Source: Gammaproteobacteria bacterium (lineage in GTDB: Bacteria; Pseudomonadota; Gammaproteobacteria; QNFN01). Taken from it: 7,818 nucleotides of DNA. The stretch lies in NCBI GenBank assembly GCA_003645555.1, contig QNFN01000074.1:1-7818 (forward strand). The letters run 5' to 3'. Shown one piece after another: positions 5,911-7,818 of the stretch. Below the pieces are notes generated by a model. It was not told the DNA's origin. It saw nothing but the letters and a program-made list of their open reading frames with translations, and did not search any database. How positions within the stretch are numbered: position 1 is the first letter of the stretch; each line of letters opens with the position of its first letter. The position numbers and the translations under genes are program-made.

Positions 5911-6801
5911 GTGTTCAAGCGCCTCTGCATCGTTGGTGTTGGCCTGATCGGCGGCTCACTGGCCCGCGCCTTACGTGCGGCTGGCGCCAAAGGTGAGATC
6001 GTCGGCTGTGGCCGTGACCCGGACCACCTGCGCCTGGCCCGCGACCTCGGCGTCATCGATTGCTACGAGACCGATCTCGCCACGGCGGTTGCCGGCGCTG
6101 ATGTGGTGGTCCTCTCCACCCCCCTTGGTGCCATGGCCGGCCTGTTCACCTCGCTCTGCGACCATCTCGAGGCGGACTGTGTCATCACCGACGTCGGCAG
6201 TTCCAAGGGGAGCGTCGTCAACGAGGCACGTGCCGCCCTCACGGCAGGGCAACTGGCGCGTTTTGTCCCGGGTCATCCTATCGCCGGCACGGAAAAGAGT
6301 GGCGTGGAGGCCTCGTTCGCCGAACTGTTCCATCAGCGACGGGTGATCCTGACCCCGCTCGACGAGAACCTTCCAGAAGCCGTCGCGCGCATCCGCCTGC
6401 TTTGGGAAGCGGCCGGGAGCGAGGTGACCGAGATGAGTGTCGCGCACCACGACACCGTGCTCGCCGCCACCAGCCATCTGCCGCACATGCTCGCCTATAC
6501 GCTGGTCGACACGCTTGCACGGATGCACGACAAGGACGAAATCTTCGGCTATGCCGCCGGCGGTTTTCGCGACTTCACCCGCATCGCGTCCAGTGACCCG
6601 GTGATGTGGCGGGATGTCTGCATCGCCAACCGCGAAGCAATCCTCGGCATGATCGGCCGTTTCCAGGCCGATCTGACCCTGCTGGCCGAGGCCATCGAGG
6701 CAGGTGACAGCAGCGTCATCAGTGATGTATTCAACCGGGCCAAGGCCGCGCGCGACCGCTATGCCGGGCGGCTCGACGCCAGTGCCGACGTAATCGAGTA
6801 G
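5911..6801 (+). CDS. tyrA: Prephenate (cyclohexadienyl) dehydrogenase
   Basis: TyrA catalyses NAD(P)+-dependent oxidative decarboxylation of prephenate to 4-hydroxyphenylpyruvate, or of arogenate to tyrosine. This is a 296-residue stand-alone dehydrogenase without a chorismate mutase domain (unlike E. coli TyrA) and without a C-terminal ACT domain. The Rossmann motif GVGLIGGS is at 9-16, DVGSSKG at 94-100, and PGHPIAGTEKSG at 120-131, with His122 in the family's conserved HPIAG. SHLPH is at 188-192 and GGFRDFTRIASSDP at 217-230, with arginines that commonly bind the ring carboxylate. The GTG start is backed by GAGGT 8 nt upstream and by the GxGxxG motif beginning at residue 9, normal for the family. 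It ends with TAG (6799-6801), and aroA starts three bases later in the same frame. In Pseudomonas the two are fused. Preference for prephenate or arogenate, and for NAD or NADP, cannot be settled by reading. Confidence 0.95.
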   Translation: MFKRLCIVGVGLIGGSLARALRAAGAKGEIVGCGRDPDHLRLARDLGVIDCYETDLATAVAGADVVVLSTPLGAMAGLFTSLCDHLEADCVITDVGSSKGSVVNEARAALTAGQLARFVPGHPIAGTEKSGVEASFAELFHQRRVILTPLDENLPEAVARIRLLWEAAGSEVTEMSVAHHDTVLAATSHLPHMLAYTLVDTLARMHDKDEIFGYAAGGFRDFTRIASSDPVMWRDVCIANREAILGMIGRFQADLTLLAEAIEAGDSSVISDVFNRAKAARDRYAGRLDASADVIE

Positions 6802-6804
6802 CCG

Positions 6805-7818
6805 GTGAGCGTCACTTTCGAGATCTCCCCGGGCGGGGCACTGCACGGTACGCTGCGGATGCCAGGCGACAAGTCGGTCTCGCACCGCTCGGTGATGCTC
6901 GGTGCGTTGGCTGAAGGCATCACCGAGGTCGATGGTTTTCTCGAGGGTGCCGACAGCCTGGCAACGCTGGCAGCATTCGAGGCCATGGGCATCGCCGTCG
7001 AGCATCCGGAGCCGGGCCGCCTGGTGATCCACGGCCGTGGCCTCGATGGCCTGCAATCGCCAGCCAGCCCGCTCGACCTGGGTAATTCCGGCACCTCGAT
7101 GCGGCTGCTCTCCGGTCTGCTGGCAGGCCAGCGTTTCGATTCCACGCTGATCGGCGACGCTTCGCTGTCAGGCCGGCCGATGCGCCGTGTCACCGACCCA
7201 CTGACACAGATGGGTGCGCGGATCGACAGCACCGCAAAAGGTACCGCTCCGCTGCATATCCATGGTAATCAGCCGCTGCACGGTATCGATTACGCGCTGC
7301 CGGTAGCCAGTGCCCAGATCAAGTCGGCCCTGCTGCTGGCTGGTCTCTACGCCAGCGGCACGACCCGCATCACCGAACCGGCACCGACCCGTGACCATAC
7401 CGAGCGCATGCTCACCGCCCTCGGTGCCGAGGTCGTGCGTGATGGCGCCAGCGTCGTACTCAACGGACGTCCGCCGCTGCGCGGCACGGCACTGACGGTT
7501 CCCGCCGACATCTCCTCGGCGGCCTTTTTCCTGGTCGGAGCCAGCATCGCGCCCGGCTCCGACCTGCATCTTCCCGGGGTTGGAATCAACACGACCCGCA
7601 CCGGCATCATCGATATCCCGCGTCCCATGGGTGCATCGATTGAACTCGAGAATCGACACACCCAGGGCGGTGAGCCGGTCGCCGACGTGCATATCCAAGG
7701 GCAGCAGTTGCACGGCATCGACATACCCGAAGCCTTGGTGCCGCTGGCGATCGACGAGTTCCCGGTGCTGTTCGTCGCCGCCGCCTGTGCCGAGGGCATC
7801 ACCACGCTGCGTGGTGCG
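6805..7818 (+). CDS. aroA: 3-phosphoshikimate 1-carboxyvinyltransferase (EPSP synthase), 3' end outside the window
   Basis: AroA joins PEP to shikimate-3-phosphate to give EPSP, the sixth step of the shikimate pathway and the target of glyphosate. The frame runs open from GTG 6805 to the last base, giving 338 residues of the usual 430-450. MPGDKSVSHRS (19-29) holds the Lys23 and Arg28 equivalents of E. coli Lys22 and Arg27. LGNSGTSMRL (92-101) is the PEP loop with Gly96 retained. Further motifs are SLSGRPMRR, PVASAQIKSALLLAG (166-180), TRDHTERML (195-203), PADISSAAF (233-241), and AIDEFPVL with the catalytic Asp317. The GDKS.SHR and DEFP wording resembles class II enzymes (CP4 and Bacillus types) rather than E. 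coli class I. No strong Shine-Dalgarno is visible; only GAG at 6796-6798 precedes the GTG. Initiation is therefore probably coupled to termination of tyrA three bases upstream. An alternative start at ATG 6859 would cut off most of the first conserved strand. Confidence 0.94.
   Translation, partial: MSVTFEISPGGALHGTLRMPGDKSVSHRSVMLGALAEGITEVDGFLEGADSLATLAAFEAMGIAVEHPEPGRLVIHGRGLDGLQSPASPLDLGNSGTSMRLLSGLLAGQRFDSTLIGDASLSGRPMRRVTDPLTQMGARIDSTAKGTAPLHIHGNQPLHGIDYALPVASAQIKSALLLAGLYASGTTRITEPAPTRDHTERMLTALGAEVVRDGASVVLNGRPPLRGTALTVPADISSAAFFLVGASIAPGSDLHLPGVGINTTRTGIIDIPRPMGASIELENRHTQGGEPVADVHIQGQQLHGIDIPEALVPLAIDEFPVLFVAAACAEGITTLRGA

Noticed and set aside
5971..7056. Long open frame of 361 codons on the - strand opposite tyrA and aroA
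   Set aside because: It is antisense to conserved motifs of two real enzymes and rich in His, Gly and Asp, as expected of a mirrored frame. No family resemblance was seen.
1..7818. CRISPR array, phage genes, toxin-antitoxin or defence system
   Set aside because: No regularly spaced repeats were seen, and every sizeable gene is a recognised housekeeping enzyme.

Overview
This window is a compact, GC-rich stretch of bacterial chromosome with every gene on the + strand. It starts inside gyrA and ends inside aroA. In between lie five complete genes: serC, a short serA-type phosphoglycerate dehydrogenase, pheA, a hisC-type aminotransferase, and tyrA. The order gyrA-serC-pheA-hisC-tyrA-aroA is the classic aromatic/serine 'supraoperon' of gammaproteobacteria, best known from Pseudomonas and relatives. 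Two differences stand out: a phosphoglycerate dehydrogenase gene sits between serC and pheA, and tyrA and aroA are separate genes rather than one fused gene. Together with the strong GC bias at third codon positions, this suggests a gammaproteobacterium outside Pseudomonas proper, perhaps a Chromatiales-like lineage. That placement is an inference from memory of gene order and is not proven here.

Layout: 1-1170 is the C-terminal part of DNA gyrase subunit A. A 45-bp gap with a good ribosome-binding site leads to serC (1216-2298). Positions 2299-2457 hold a non-coding 159-bp inverted-repeat element, described below. Then come serA (2482-3645), pheA (3673-4767), hisC (4784-5899), tyrA (5911-6801, GTG start) and aroA (6805 to the window end, GTG start, incomplete). 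Apart from the gap holding the element, gaps are 3 to 45 bp. No gap exceeds 300 bp, and no rho-independent terminator was seen between genes, so serC to aroA, and possibly gyrA as well, is probably co-transcribed.

How the genes work together: SerA oxidises 3-phosphoglycerate and SerC transaminates the product to phosphoserine. AroA makes EPSP, the precursor of chorismate. PheA converts chorismate through prephenate to phenylpyruvate, and TyrA converts prephenate to 4-hydroxyphenylpyruvate. The HisC-type enzyme can transaminate histidinol phosphate and, in many bacteria, the aromatic keto acids. Both SerA and PheA end in ACT domains, which suggests amino-acid feedback control.

The most interesting items are three. 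First, a MITE-like element has 18-bp terminal inverted repeats (one mismatch) and a 4-bp CTAA target duplication that includes the serC stop codon. Second, tyrA and aroA lie in the same frame, separated only by an amber stop and one CCG codon, which looks like the unfused counterpart of the Pseudomonas TyrA-AroA fusion. Third, in SerA the usual catalytic glutamate position appears to be asparagine. I see no phage, CRISPR, defence or novel multi-gene system; apart from the element this is a housekeeping region.
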